64,000 bases of DNA, from the NCBI RefSeq assembly GCF_030253575.1, contig NC_080561.1, positions 1,926,001 through 1,990,000 on the forward strand, read 5' to 3'. A program made the translations under genes and the position numbers. This DNA comes from Rhododendron vialii (Eukaryota; Streptophyta; Magnoliopsida; Ericales; Ericaceae). Numbering within the stretch: position 1 is the first letter of the stretch; each line of letters opens with the position of its first letter. The notes beneath the pieces are model-generated. The model saw nothing but the letters and a program-made list of their open reading frames with translations. It searched no databases and was not told the origin of the DNA. Positions 46,791 to 58,296 of the stretch are shown here, piece by piece.

Positions 46791-48313
46791 CAGTGTGGAT
46801 GTGCTCAAAGACACGAAATGGGAAAACCTATCCCTGATCTTTGGTACGAACGACGCCTGGGATCTAAATTTTGCATTCTCATGCTTGGAAGGTGAGTCCA
46901 TCATCCATTCCGACCGTTGGCATACTTTTTCCCGAATTGAGGGCCTTTGTATCATGTGTCCTTGTAGTGTCGGAAAGTTGAGTTTAGAAACTACAGTTTC
47001 AAAGAGGGCATTTTCTATGTTAAGGTTCGGTCGGTGATCCCTATTGCTGGTTGTCAATTACGTTTTTGTGCTTCTGAGTGCATCGGAAGCGTTGGTCTTA
47101 CTGTACAACTTGATGAACTAAAGCAATCGACGTCGTGTTTTGTCCCATTTCTGCACGTTTCATTGGCAGATAGTATTATATTCCATTTGGTTAGATGCAT
47201 GTACTGAATTTACAAGCACTCTCTCGAGGAAGTAATTCATTTGTGTTGTGTTTGGTAGGTAAACTCCTGATTGATCAGTATCTGGTATTGCAAAATAGGA
47301 TACCACCTGTCTTATTTTCGTGATCCAAACTCATCATTTTGTAGACCCCGATGTGTAATCATCCGAGGAAAAAATAAGGCACGAAGATTGTTTCGTACTT
47401 GTTCTAAGAGAAACGAACTGTAAGATTTCTGACCGTCCTGCCCGATCATTTCTTGGAAGGAAAACTATGATTTGAACAAACATACATTACCACTTTCAAG
47501 TAGTAACCTAATAAGTAGTATTTTGTATGGTTACTTAAAAGATCAAATCCTTTTTTATGAATAGTTGGTAGTGTGAACAAGTGACTGTGGCAGGTCTCAT
47601 TTTTATCACACGAGGAATGACATGAGAAACCCCTTCCAGATGCTCTTGAAAATCTAAGGCGTGAATTCTGGGTCTATTGATTATTTCCTTCTCTTGACCT
47701 CTCTTCCTTCTCCACTTTTGAAATTCTGAATTCAATCACGTGGGTGAAGACATTTTCAAGCTGGTGGGCTGTTTACACATAATAATAATAATGTCATTAT
47801 CAAGCCCCAAGATTAATTCGGTTGATTGATGAGTTTGCTCTTTCCACAATTGACCAAGGTTTGATCCTTGGAGTTAAGCTGCACGGAAGTAATTTCTTGC
47901 GAATCTCTTAGTTTTAGCTTGGATAGCTTTGCTCGAACCAGAGAAGGGATAGGTCGAGATGCACGTAAGCTTGCTAGAACATCCTTGACCGTCGAACCCC
48001 AAAAAACAAAACCTATAATGTCATTATCCGTTCATGTTATTCGGACACTCTTTACAATGTCTGTTTTTCTTTTTTTCTTTGAACCTTCTCCTATCACTTT
48101 CGGAAGGGTCTGACTTCCAAATTTAAATCTATTGGGTAAAACATATATACTTTACTAAATTACTGTATGATGTAGGAGTAGGGTCCCTAAGAAGAGTATT
48201 ATAGTATAACCTTTTCTGAATGTACTTTCTGAGATGTTTCCTCGGTTCCAAACAATTCTTTGTGCACTTTCTTTTGAAGCGATGGCTACCAACTTTGAGG
48301 AACCAACCCCTTA
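46791..48313. other. 3' region of the RecA gene and intergenic DNA
   Basis: The first few hundred bases are the probable 3' UTR. No further gene is seen; the short open frames here do not resemble known proteins. Confidence 0.5.
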
Positions 48314-48596
48314 CTCACTCCGTTCCTTTTTTTTAAATTCAGTATTTTATTTTAGAATGTTTTTTAATAAATATTTATTTTGTAAAGTTAGTGGGTAAAA
48401 ATTAATATATTTTTCCATTTGCCCCTAAAAGTAGATTTCATTTTGAAAAGTTAGTGAGTAAAAGTGTAATAATGATGTCTCCATAAAGGGTAAATATGAA
48501 AAGTGAAGGTAAAAGTTGATGTGAAAAGTGTAATGATAATATTTTCTTAATAAGTTGGAATTACGAAACGAAACATTTAAAAATGGATGGAGGGAG
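48314..48596. mobile_element. Stowaway-like MITE
   Basis: It begins with CTCACTCCGTTCCTTT and ends with AAATGGATGGAGGGAG, flanked by TA (48312-48313, 48597-48598). Its interior matches 8027-8280. Confidence 0.8.
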
Positions 48597-49401
48597 TATT
48601 ATTTGTCTGCAGCTGGAGTACTTAGTAGTACATATTATCGGGATGAGAGATGCTGTCAAGTATCTCCCTGTAGAATGGTACAAAGCGATTGATCCGGCAG
48701 CTCATTTCGGCAATCGATGGTTTAGATCTTAACCGAGTATTGAACGGTTCAAATTTGTATGCGCTCAAATTCAATCTAAACCATTTGTGCCGAGATAAAC
48801 GACCGGATCGACCGCTCTGCATAACCATCGGCAAAAGAAAAAATAATGGGACACGTTTTTGGAGCATAAGTGATAAGTGTGCTGCTGGAAGCGGTCACCG
48901 GGTTAGTATAGGCAAAGGCTTGGAAAGACATGACATGTAACCGGGTTTGGCGGAGTATTTCATAAATTTACTTTTAATTACATTTTGAATATCATTTCAT
49001 TCTCAATTTTTTATTTCGCATATTACGAGAATATTATTACATTGGTGAAAAGAGATATCTAATACAAAAAAAAATAGCCACCACATATTACTTGAAACTC
49101 TCTAATGTATTATGTCCAAAATTCAAAAGTGTCTAAACATGGACTATGCGTTTTATACTTTAGCAATTACTAATAAAGCATGGGAGCAAGATTTGTATTG
49201 AATTGGTTTTAGACTGATCCGCGGCGACAATTCAAGCACTTTGTTTTTTATATCCTATATAAGTTACTTTCTTAATAAAATATGTTAGATTTTTTTATTC
49301 TTAGCACGGATGTTTCTTTTGTTATTCTAAGGTTGCTTAGTACAAAATCTTTTATTAGTTCAAATGTGTTTAAAAGGTGTGTGTCCCCACTTATATATAT
49401 T

Positions 49402-49766
49402 GGGGCAGTTCCGGAGACACCTAAAAAAAATCTAAAAAAACATTTCAAATTTCAATCTCATAGTTTTCGATAAAATTTTGATGATTCGAGCCGTTCAATG
49501 TATTCAGAACATGATTTTAATTGTTATTTGAGAGAAATCGACAAAAATAATTACCGGGAAGGGCTTGATTTGAGCAATTTTTTATTGAACTGTTCAATAA
49601 AAACTGTTCGGATAAAGCCCTTCTTGGTCATTTTTTTTGCTGATTTCTCGCGGATACCCTTAAAATCATGTTCTGATTATACTGAGCAGCTCAGATCATC
49701 GAAATTCGATCCAAAACTTTGGGAGTTTTTTTAGATGTTTTTTTAGTTGTCTCCGAAACCGTCCTG
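49402..49766. mobile_element. Foldback MITE with long arms
   Basis: The left arm GTTCCGGAGACACCTAAAAA is the inverted complement of TTTTTAGTTGTCTCCGAAAC at the right end. Further complementarity extends inward (AGAACATGATTTTAA / TTAAAATCATGTTCT; GGGCTTGAT...AAGCCC). A TATAT target repeat is possible. Confidence 0.8.
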
Positions 49767-49842
49767 TATATCGGTATACAGATAGCTTACTGGCTACGCC
49801 ACTAGGAGAGAGCATTTTAGGTGATTGGAGTGTCATATTAGA

Positions 49843-50248
49843 TTTGAGGTCAAAGTTGGAGATGCTCTAAGGTTGGATCGAAAACAAAAGAATTCTTAGA
49901 ATTTAGTATCCGCGACATCCTATCCTATTCAAAAGCAAACTACTCCCTCCGTTCCAAAAATAATTCAATTTTTGAAACTCGTGTCATTTTTCATCGCTTA
50001 TATCTTTTAATCTATAATATTTTTCATGAGTTTGAAAACTTTGCATAATAAAACTAATTGAGAACTATCAAACAAGATACATATTGCATAATGAATTGAA
50101 ATTGACAGAGATATCAAAAATTAACATCTAATTTGAGACGGAGGAAGTAGTAAATTTTGAAATCAAGGTTGGAGATGCTCCAAAGTTGGATCGAAAACAA
50201 AAGAATTCTTAGAATTTAATATTCGCGACATCCTGTTCAAATGCAAAA
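49843..50248. repeat. ~95-bp direct repeat flanking a Stowaway MITE
   Basis: 49850-49935 and 50160-50242 share AAxGTTGGAGATGCTC, AAxGTTGGATCGAAAACAAA and GAATTCTTAGAATTTA. The MITE at 49943-50147 (CTCCCTCCGTTCC ... GAGACGGAGGAAG, flanked by TA) sits between them. Confidence 0.85.
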
Positions 50249-50591
50249 AAAAAAAAAAACCCAACAGAACAACACGAAGATCATGAGAATCGGTCTTATT
50301 GATCTTATATAATTGATTAAGACCCTAGATTAGACGCTAGAGATGTAGCCCCTCACGGGGATTGGGTAGATTGTCCAAGGTTTGAACCAACATGGATTGA
50401 GTCACAATGACGGTCATAACCGTTCGTCCACTTAAGCCACAGACTTGACAAAATCAATACTAAAAATAAAACTGGACACTCCATTTATTTACCGGATATC
50501 CGGGCCAGTGACCCCGACATTTGAAATGTTTAACTTCCGTGAAATTCAAACATAGACGTCCACTTAACCAAACCATTGAGATGGAAAGGTA

Positions 50592-50824
50592 CTCTCTCCG
50601 TCCCACTTTGTTGCGTCTGTTTCCTTTTTGAAACGTCTCAAAAAATTGTCTATATCTTACGATCTATAATATTTTTTATGATTTCGAAAACTTTGTTTAA
50701 AAAATAAATTGGGATCTATCAAACAAGATCTATATTGAATATATAAAACATTATAGATTGTGAGATATAGACAATTTTTTGGGACGTTTCAAAAAGGAAA
50801 CAGGCGGAACAAAATGGGACGGAA
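50592..50824. mobile_element. Stowaway MITE
   Basis: The left end CTCTCTCCGTCCCACTTTGTT and right end AACAAAATGGGACGGAA are complementary and flanked by TA. The arms continue inward (TTTTTGAAACGTCTCAAAAA / TTTTTTGGGACGTTTCAAAAA). It resembles the element at 49943-50147 in its centre. Confidence 0.85.
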
Positions 50825-51501
50825 TAACTTTATTTATTAATTTGGCGGCTAATTAAAGATTCAAAAAGTTCTTTTGAATTTGGACCACTTTTGAATGAAT
50901 CTCTGGACTTTCTATGAAAAAGCAACCTTTTCTCTCATACTCTACACAGAAATCAACAGTCAAAGTCAATTAAGGGCAAAACATTATATTCCGTTCAAGA
51001 AATATGACCATTTGTTAGCACTCCACAGTGAATCATGGTGCTTCACCCCTATGATCAATACAAGTCTCCATCATCACAACCCAAAAACTCATTGTACTAC
51101 AGTATATTTTAAGAAATACAATACCACTACAATTCAAGCTAAAAAAATTGAAAAGAACTCCAACAAATTAGAAATCAGCTACAAAAATATGATCACGTAA
51201 AGTAAATGGGTAGACATGGTTTCATAAAATGTGTTGGCAAAATTCACTCGATCTCGAAAAATCACGTCTCTCCGTATACTTTCTATGACCAGTTCAGTGA
51301 CGAAATACTAAAATAATAATTAGTTCCCGCTATGCAACCATACTTGCTCCTCCCTTCGATCACTTTCAAAATTGCGAGTTGAATCATGATAAGTGGAAAA
51401 ATTAAGGTGAACTGCCAACGACTTATACAATGTGGTCCATGGATGAAAATTCTTTCCTTTATATATGATGCCACATGTCGAGCGCCAGATGGGTCCAACC
51501 G

Positions 51502-54500
51502 TCACTGTGACATGTCAGCTACCACTCTCCTCACGGCTTCTTGGAAGGCAGATTCGTCCCATTCACCTCCCTAAGTGCGCACAAAGGAATCAAGAGGAAA
51601 AAAAGTCATTGCTTTTGATAGAAATCTAAAGTGATTACTACTTTTAACTACTAACTAAGGCATGTAAACTAAAGCAGCCATCCGTTATTGAAAGGGGGGA
51701 GATGCATGAGGAAATATAGAGAGAACAAGTTGAATAATTCAACTTGAATTCAATGGACAGAGTCCACAATTTGTTGGATTTAGCTAGAGCAAATCTCTAC
51801 GGATTTTCTGAAGAGATTTGACCAAAACAAATTAAAGAAGAAGTATTCACCGAGATATTTGAGTTATGAAAACTTTTAGTGATATATCTAGGAGATTCTA
51901 GAGTTATTTTTTATTTTTTGTAATTCCACTTGTTTTGGCAGGATTTTGTTACCTTTTTAGTTTTGGTTAGATTTTACTAAATTTTAGTTTAGATTACGAT
52001 ATTTATTACGTAATTTGATTCCTACCTAAATTAGGATTTCTCTAAACCCTCCTTGGGAATTCATTCAATCAATAGATAAAATTCAGAGTTCTTTCATTAT
52101 TCGATTCTCTGTGCGCAAGGTATTTATCTTCTCTTGTGGATTCAAGACTTCGTTTGTTAGAATGATCAATGTATTTCTAACCCATTCATCTACTCAAAAC
52201 AATATCTAGTTCTTCCGCTACGTCGCTGCGTCAATTTAACTAGGTCAGTCGATGGTTACCATCAACATTAATTGTTCCATATTTCCAAGGGACGGGTTTA
52301 CAAAATTCATAACCAAAAGTCAAAATATTGTATGCATTGTGAAATGAAAAGATGACAATCAAAAACATTATTCTGTAGGGTATGTGTAAATATTATGTTT
52401 GTATGGATCGTCGCGTCTCCGAATTCTGTTATCTAAATGTTGCTCTATTCAATGCAATTATTCTACTAGCTTTTATCAACCAGAATTTTAAAAATCTTTT
52501 GTGGGTATTTTTGTAATTTCACATTCAATTTATTACCTTTCGCATAATTAGTCTTCAGACAATTTGTTTTTAGCTTGTGTTTTGTACTTACTAGACTAGA
52601 AGTCCAAAATAAAACTAGTAAAGTGAACCAAAGCTAAGTAGAATTAGAGTCAATGAAAAGTGCTATAATACCATACCTCAATTCTCAATCTCAACCTCAC
52701 AATGTTGATAGGATTTGAATCAACCACTTGGGCATCTGCCTCCACAGACAATAAGCTCGCATTCTCAACTCGTCTCAAAAATTCCAGTATCCTGGTCACC
52801 AAATCCATCACATTGCATTCTCCACTCAAAACCACTTGCAGCCCAATAATACGGGCTTGTGATGTTGATTCGGCTTCGTGTGTGATCCGAACATCTAGCC
52901 TTTGATCTGGGGAGAGACTCACTTCTTGATCATGATCTTTTTTTTTAGCCAAAAGTTGTACTCTCTCTTCCAAATCTCTATTTCTTTTATTAAGCTCTTC
53001 GACTTGTGCTTTCAAAGAAGCTAAGTAGTCCGTCGTGCTAGCAAGCACCGATGCCTTGTCTTTCTAGACAAATCGGCAACGAAGATTTCATCAGTGTGTG
53101 TTTACTTAAAAGATGATGACTCAAAAAGAAAATTTATACATAGTGTGATATGAGTCACAATGCGATAGTAGTTTTAGTATGATACAAAGCATAAAATGCA
53201 TCCTACTCTCACGTAGTGATGCTATCTTATCTTCCTCTCAAACTATTGTACTTCTTTCATTATTAATGTAATCCCTTTTTTGCCGTTCAAAAAAAAAATT
53301 ATGTATATTATAACAAATTTGTAGTAGAAAGTTGATCATATGTGTAGTACCTTTGTTCCCGGAGGAAGAAGTGATCTCAATGCTTGAAAGCTCTCATTAA
53401 GTTTCTCTCTCCTCTTTCTCTCAGATATCATGTGGTGCAGCTGAGTGCTTGACATGGGTCGGCTTCCTTGCGCTCGTCCTTGGATTCTCATCAAACTCAA
53501 GCTTCTAAAGAACGTGATTGCTCGTTTCTGGATGTTCGGCTTTCTAACTCCAGCCGTAATAGTCATGGTTGAAGGGCCTAAAGCTGATCGAAATCTCTTG
53601 AATGCACTTGGCTTTTGGCTTGTGCCGGCTTCTGTCGTTGTTGTTGCTGTGGTTTCGGGTGTAGGGAATTGAATAGAGGGGAATTGGATGAAGGCTTGGG
53701 GAAGAGGACTAGTTGAGCTAGATAAAGGTCTCACTACTTGGCCAATATTGGAAGGTTCGATGGGTGGTCCTAGGAGAGAGGAAGGGGTACTTGGGATGTT
53801 GAATAGGAAGGGCGACGCCTCGGGACTGCCCATGGATAGTGATCTCAAAGAGGATGAAGACGATGAGGGCCGGGGTTGATCCGTTGGAGGGAGCTCTATC
53901 GGTGGTACTGCTAATTGTCGAGAGAAATCGTCTGGGAACCAGCTCCTCATCTCCATTTCCAAGTTAACCTCCAAAATCAAAGTTTTGCATACGTACAGAA
54001 ACGATCAATCTTGCCTAATAAACCACAAAATGGACTTCTAGCAGCAATATATTCATTTTGCATTAGAGTAATAAGCTCTATGTATTCAGAATATATGAAT
54101 ATATTGTATGCTCTCTTTGTTTGATTAGCAATAAAAAAATTTATTAGAAACTCGACAAAGAGTACATCGAGAAAGCAAAAAGAAGGATATAACACCCGGA
54201 TCATAATGTTGATACATGAAGAAAAGAGTGAAAGACCAAGAAGAAAAACAAAGAGAAAAACATTCAAAACCTCAAAACTCTTTTTCCACCGAACCCAAAA
54301 TAGCCCTTTCAAGAAACCCACTAGAGTTAGGCCTTACAAAAATTGCAAAACCCGCAGCAAATATAACCGGAAGAATCGATCCAAAGCCATATAAAAACCT
54401 CAAGGCATAAACGAATATATTGTCCGCGCACTTTTTATCATCTATTCTATAAGAATCTCATGTACGTAGCAGAACCAAGTAACAAAGAATATAGTTCAAT

Positions 54501-55623
54501 TTTCATGAATTTATGTACTAGTAGACTACATTGTTCAAATAGGCAGTGAGAAATGCGATAAAGGTTTTCCTTACTTGAGTATCATTAGAGAAGCCTAGCT
54601 CAATCTCTCCAATATTGCACCCCATAAATATTGCAGTCTGTAAAATGAGAGATTCAAATGCATCGACGATTAGATAAATAATCGAAAACACGCTTTCAAA
54701 TATATTGCTGATCAAGAAATGAACACTTGAGGGATCTTGTTGAACAAACCTTAATCCTAGCTTCCTGGAAAAAAAAAATTGAACACGAAGGGAAAAAAAG
54801 GTAAATTAATTAGCATAACTCTTCATATGAATTTACGGTTATTGCTGGTTGTCACTATTAAAATCAAATTACTTCCACAATTAATATTACCTGATAGAAT
54901 TGCAGCTGTGGTTCAATAGATGCTAGACTTAGGAGGTCCAATTCCTTGAGCTCCATGTATGGAACACCATTCCTGAAGGCAAGTCCCGGAACCCGGCTGA
55001 AATAATAACCAAAGCAACAACCCAATTCCATTATGCGTTTATATATTTGCGGAGAGACATTGTTTATTTTCCAATAATTTGTGCCATACTGATCATTTCC
55101 AAGAACGAATAACCCTTGTCGATATTCATCGAATAACCTCCGAGCACGACTTCCAGTTCCAGAGGAGGAGCTGGGTTGGTTGTTTTCTCCAATGTACAAT
55201 CCGTCCGTGGAGATCAAACAACTGTGAAGGTCATGCATCAAACATATATATACGCAGCTATATATATATAAGTGAAAGATTTGGTTTTGTGTATACATAG
55301 AATAGAGAGACCCAATAATTCTTGTCCACTTGTCTCAATGCACTTTCAGTCACACCACCGAAAAGAATCTCGAAATATGTACACGAATCTCGAGATATCG
55401 TATTTGTGTGGCTGAAATGCATAATGACGAGTGTATAGACGTGAATTTTGGTGACAAAGGAGCCATTGGCACTGAGAGAGAGAGAGAAAGAGAGAGATCG
55501 ATCTTACCTGGATGGTTGGGGTATGTAAGACCAGAGGCAGATATAAGTGGAGGCAAAAGAGTGGAGCATGTGTTGGAGAAAGGTGGCACGGCCTCCATCA
55601 TCAAGTTGGAAGATGGAGTCCAT
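51502..55623 (-). CDS. bHLH transcription factor, bHLH041-like
   Basis: Seven exons on the minus strand: 55623-55508, 55221-54891, 54764-54750, 54637-54575, 53968-53351, 53063-52677 and 51570-51502. All joins are GT-AG and the frame stays open for 532 residues. The third exon is only 15 bases (EARIK). The N-terminal part (YICLWSYIPQPSSCLISTDG, VPGLAFRNGVPYMELKELDL) is a MYC-like N-terminal regulatory domain. The basic region QLHHMISERKRREKLNES (about 351-368) has the H-E-R residues for E-box binding. The helix-loop-helix extends to about 400 and is followed by a coiled coil (VEELNKRNRDLEERVQLL) and a C-terminal ACT-like region. The last exon encodes GGEWDESAFQEAVRRVVADM, separated by a 1.1-kb intron. 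It is nuclear by family. The gene symbol is withheld because bHLH041 identity rests on remembered wording. Confidence 0.93.
51772..52267. mobile_element. Possible solo-LTR-like fossil in the last intron of the bHLH gene
   Basis: The block begins TGTTGG and ends ATCAACA and has LTR-like composition (T-rich leader, GATTCTCTGTGCGCAAGG). No clear target duplication and no coding part. It looks old. Confidence 0.3.
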
Positions 55624-55724
55624 GCATATGCATAGATTTATGTAGGCATAAGGCAAGATCTCTCTCCAACCCCTCTCCCTCTCCTTAAGTGCTCATGACA
55701 TAGACATATAGACACCAACTATGT

Positions 55725-55759
<35 letters not shown>

Positions 55760-56735
55760 GTGTTTGGTTAATAGGAGCTTGAAAAAGTGAAGGACAGAGA
55801 GAGAGAGAAAGATGTTCGGTGCATACTAGGCTACTAGCTTTGAAAGAGTAAAGGAGAGAGAGAGAGAGGGGTTTGGTGAATAAGAGCTTGAAAAAGTAGA
55901 GCTGGGAAAAGGACTTGTTTTGGCCAGGAAGTTGGAACTTTGAAAAGTATTTCCAGTGAGAGCAGCAGCAGCAGCAGCCGAGAAGATCTTGGAAAAGTAA
56001 ATAGGTCAGAGTCCAACTTCGCGAGGATGTTGAAAAGAGTCAAGAAAGCAAATAAATTGTCTTTTTTCCCCTTTCCTGCGCCCTTTATACTTTAGGGCCA
56101 CATTTGATTGGTCGGATTGAACGAAACCGACGAAATATATTACTATATCTCGTAAAATATAAAATTTTACCTGGTCGAGAGAAAAAAGATTTATAGGTTG
56201 AATTTAAGGCATTCTAATACCTAATAAGTAATCACATTGGTTGCATTCATATGTTAGAAATGTACTCCCCGCGAGTAAGGGTATTCTAATAATAAGTCTA
56301 AGTTGGACCAAGAGCTCTCGGCCAAGCGGTCGTGGAGGAGGGTTGGCATTGTTCGGAACATAGGGATCATATAAAAGTATTTGAAAGAAGTTTCGTGTTT
56401 GTATACGCACATCTTGAAATTGAAGGCTCTTGATTGCTTCTTACGATGTTATGATAACTAGTGATAAACTATATTCAAATTAATGAAGCAAAAATTAAAT
56501 AGGCATTCTATTTGGAGGATTTTATTTAGGCATCCTATTTAGAGTATTCATTACCATTTTAATGTTTAAAGTAATTGTCTAGTCTATCTTCCATACCCAC
56601 ACTTTGTCTAAATCTTATAAGGTCAATTTCATTATATATTCACTTATAGAGGGCCAAATCAAAATTGAAGCATAGTTTCGTGTGGACTGGTCGCACTAGA
56701 ATTGATACAATATAATACCTAAAAAGTATCTAACT
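55624..56735. other. 5' region of the bHLH gene
   Basis: Several GA runs occur (55725-55757, 55795-55808, 55854-55868) in the likely leader or promoter. No other gene is seen. Confidence 0.5.
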
Positions 56736-58288
56736 AGGGGTGTCAAAGGGGCGGATTTAAGTCAAATTGGGCAAGTTGTAAGTGGGTTGAGTCTTTAATG
56801 GGTCATTGACCCATTTCGAACCAATTACTTATGAGTCCAATCACTCATACCCAATCTGATCCATTTATTTAAAATCAAACCCAACCTGCTTATTAAACCA
56901 ATTACATATATATTAAAATCTTAAATGACTAAAATACCCATGTACACTAAAATGATCATATTACCCTTATAAATCTAAATGACTAAAATACCCTCATGTA
57001 TACTAAAATTACTATATTATCCATATATACTAAAATGACCAAATTAAATATTTTTTTTCTCGTTGTCACATCTTTTAACAAATTCTAGATCCACACACAA
57101 TCCATCAGAACGAGTGCTTATTGAGGACTCCAGTGTTCCAGAAGCAAGTAACACAGCACTTTAGACAAAAAAAAAGGCAGTTGTTTGATACTTTTTTGTC
57201 TTTAGAGTTTTTTTTTTTTTTTTTTGCTTTTGTCATAATTTTTTAATTTTTAGACTCTTCTCATCGAGACGAATGATTAATCCAAAAAATATAATGTCAA
57301 TCTAACTAAAATTCAAAAAAGACGAACAAAGCAGACAAAATGAAAAAAAGTTTACACAGAATCCACCCTTAGTGCCAACTCAAGTTGCATTGTTGTGAAT
57401 TTTTTCGTCCAAAACTTTTTTGGTAATTTTTATTTTTGATAATTGTTTATTTAGCTATTTTTTAGGATTAATTATTTGTCTAGATAAGAGGAATCGGAAA
57501 AGTATGAAATTATGGACCAATGTTGAAAATATTCATGTAAGATGTCACTTTAAACAAAAAAGATTGTTGTCTGATATATTTTTCGTCTTTATTGAATTTT
57601 TTTTTTTTTGCTTTTGGCTATAATTTTGTACTTCTTAAACTCATTTTGTCATAACGGATGATTAATCCAAAAATTATAAGGCAAATCAAACAAAAATTTA
57701 GAAAAGACGAACAAAACACACACAACAAAAAAAAAATTTAAGAAAGTTGAGCCCTATGCTACAAGTAGGAGAACACAATTACAATTGTAACAGTTGGTAA
57801 AGCGCATTACAAATTTAATTCTAGTAACGAAATTTTATTGCATTTCACATTACAAACCATTCTTTTTAAAGATGAATCAATCTGACTTATATGAAATACA
57901 AATAGATTAAAAAAAAAGTTTTGATCGATCCAATAATTGAGGGGAGAGAGAGAGAGAGATCGAGAGGACAGTCATGGGAGAGAGGACCGTCGAAGTTTTG
58001 ATTATTTTCATTTCCTGTGGTGGGTAATATCTAGGCTTATTTGGTCATTTAGCTCGGCTCAGTTGAGACCCAATTAAGATTCATTGGTTTGGACCCATTT
58101 CAACCCAACTAACAAAGAAAAAATTACTGCCCATGACGTATTTTGATAATTAATACCCGCGAATGACATACTGAGAACATTTGTCCGTCATTTTCCCACT
58201 AACAAATGAGTTGAGTTGAGTTAAGTCTATATATTAATGGATGGATTTAGATTGATTAAAGAGTTTGAATTCAATTTGCCACCCTTAT
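56736..58288. mobile_element. 1.55-kb hAT-like nonautonomous element
   Basis: The termini are AGGGGTGTCAAAGG on the left and TTTGCCACCCTTAT on the right. Near-perfect 8-bp flanks ATCTAACT (56728-56735) and ATCTAACC (58289-58296) suggest a hAT target duplication. Inside are two related segments at about 57170-57350 and 57560-57735 (TTTTTTGCTTTTG, GATTAATCCAAAAA, AGACGAACAAA) that look like two copies of a smaller MITE. No transposase. Confidence 0.65.
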
Positions 58289-58296
58289 ATCTAACC

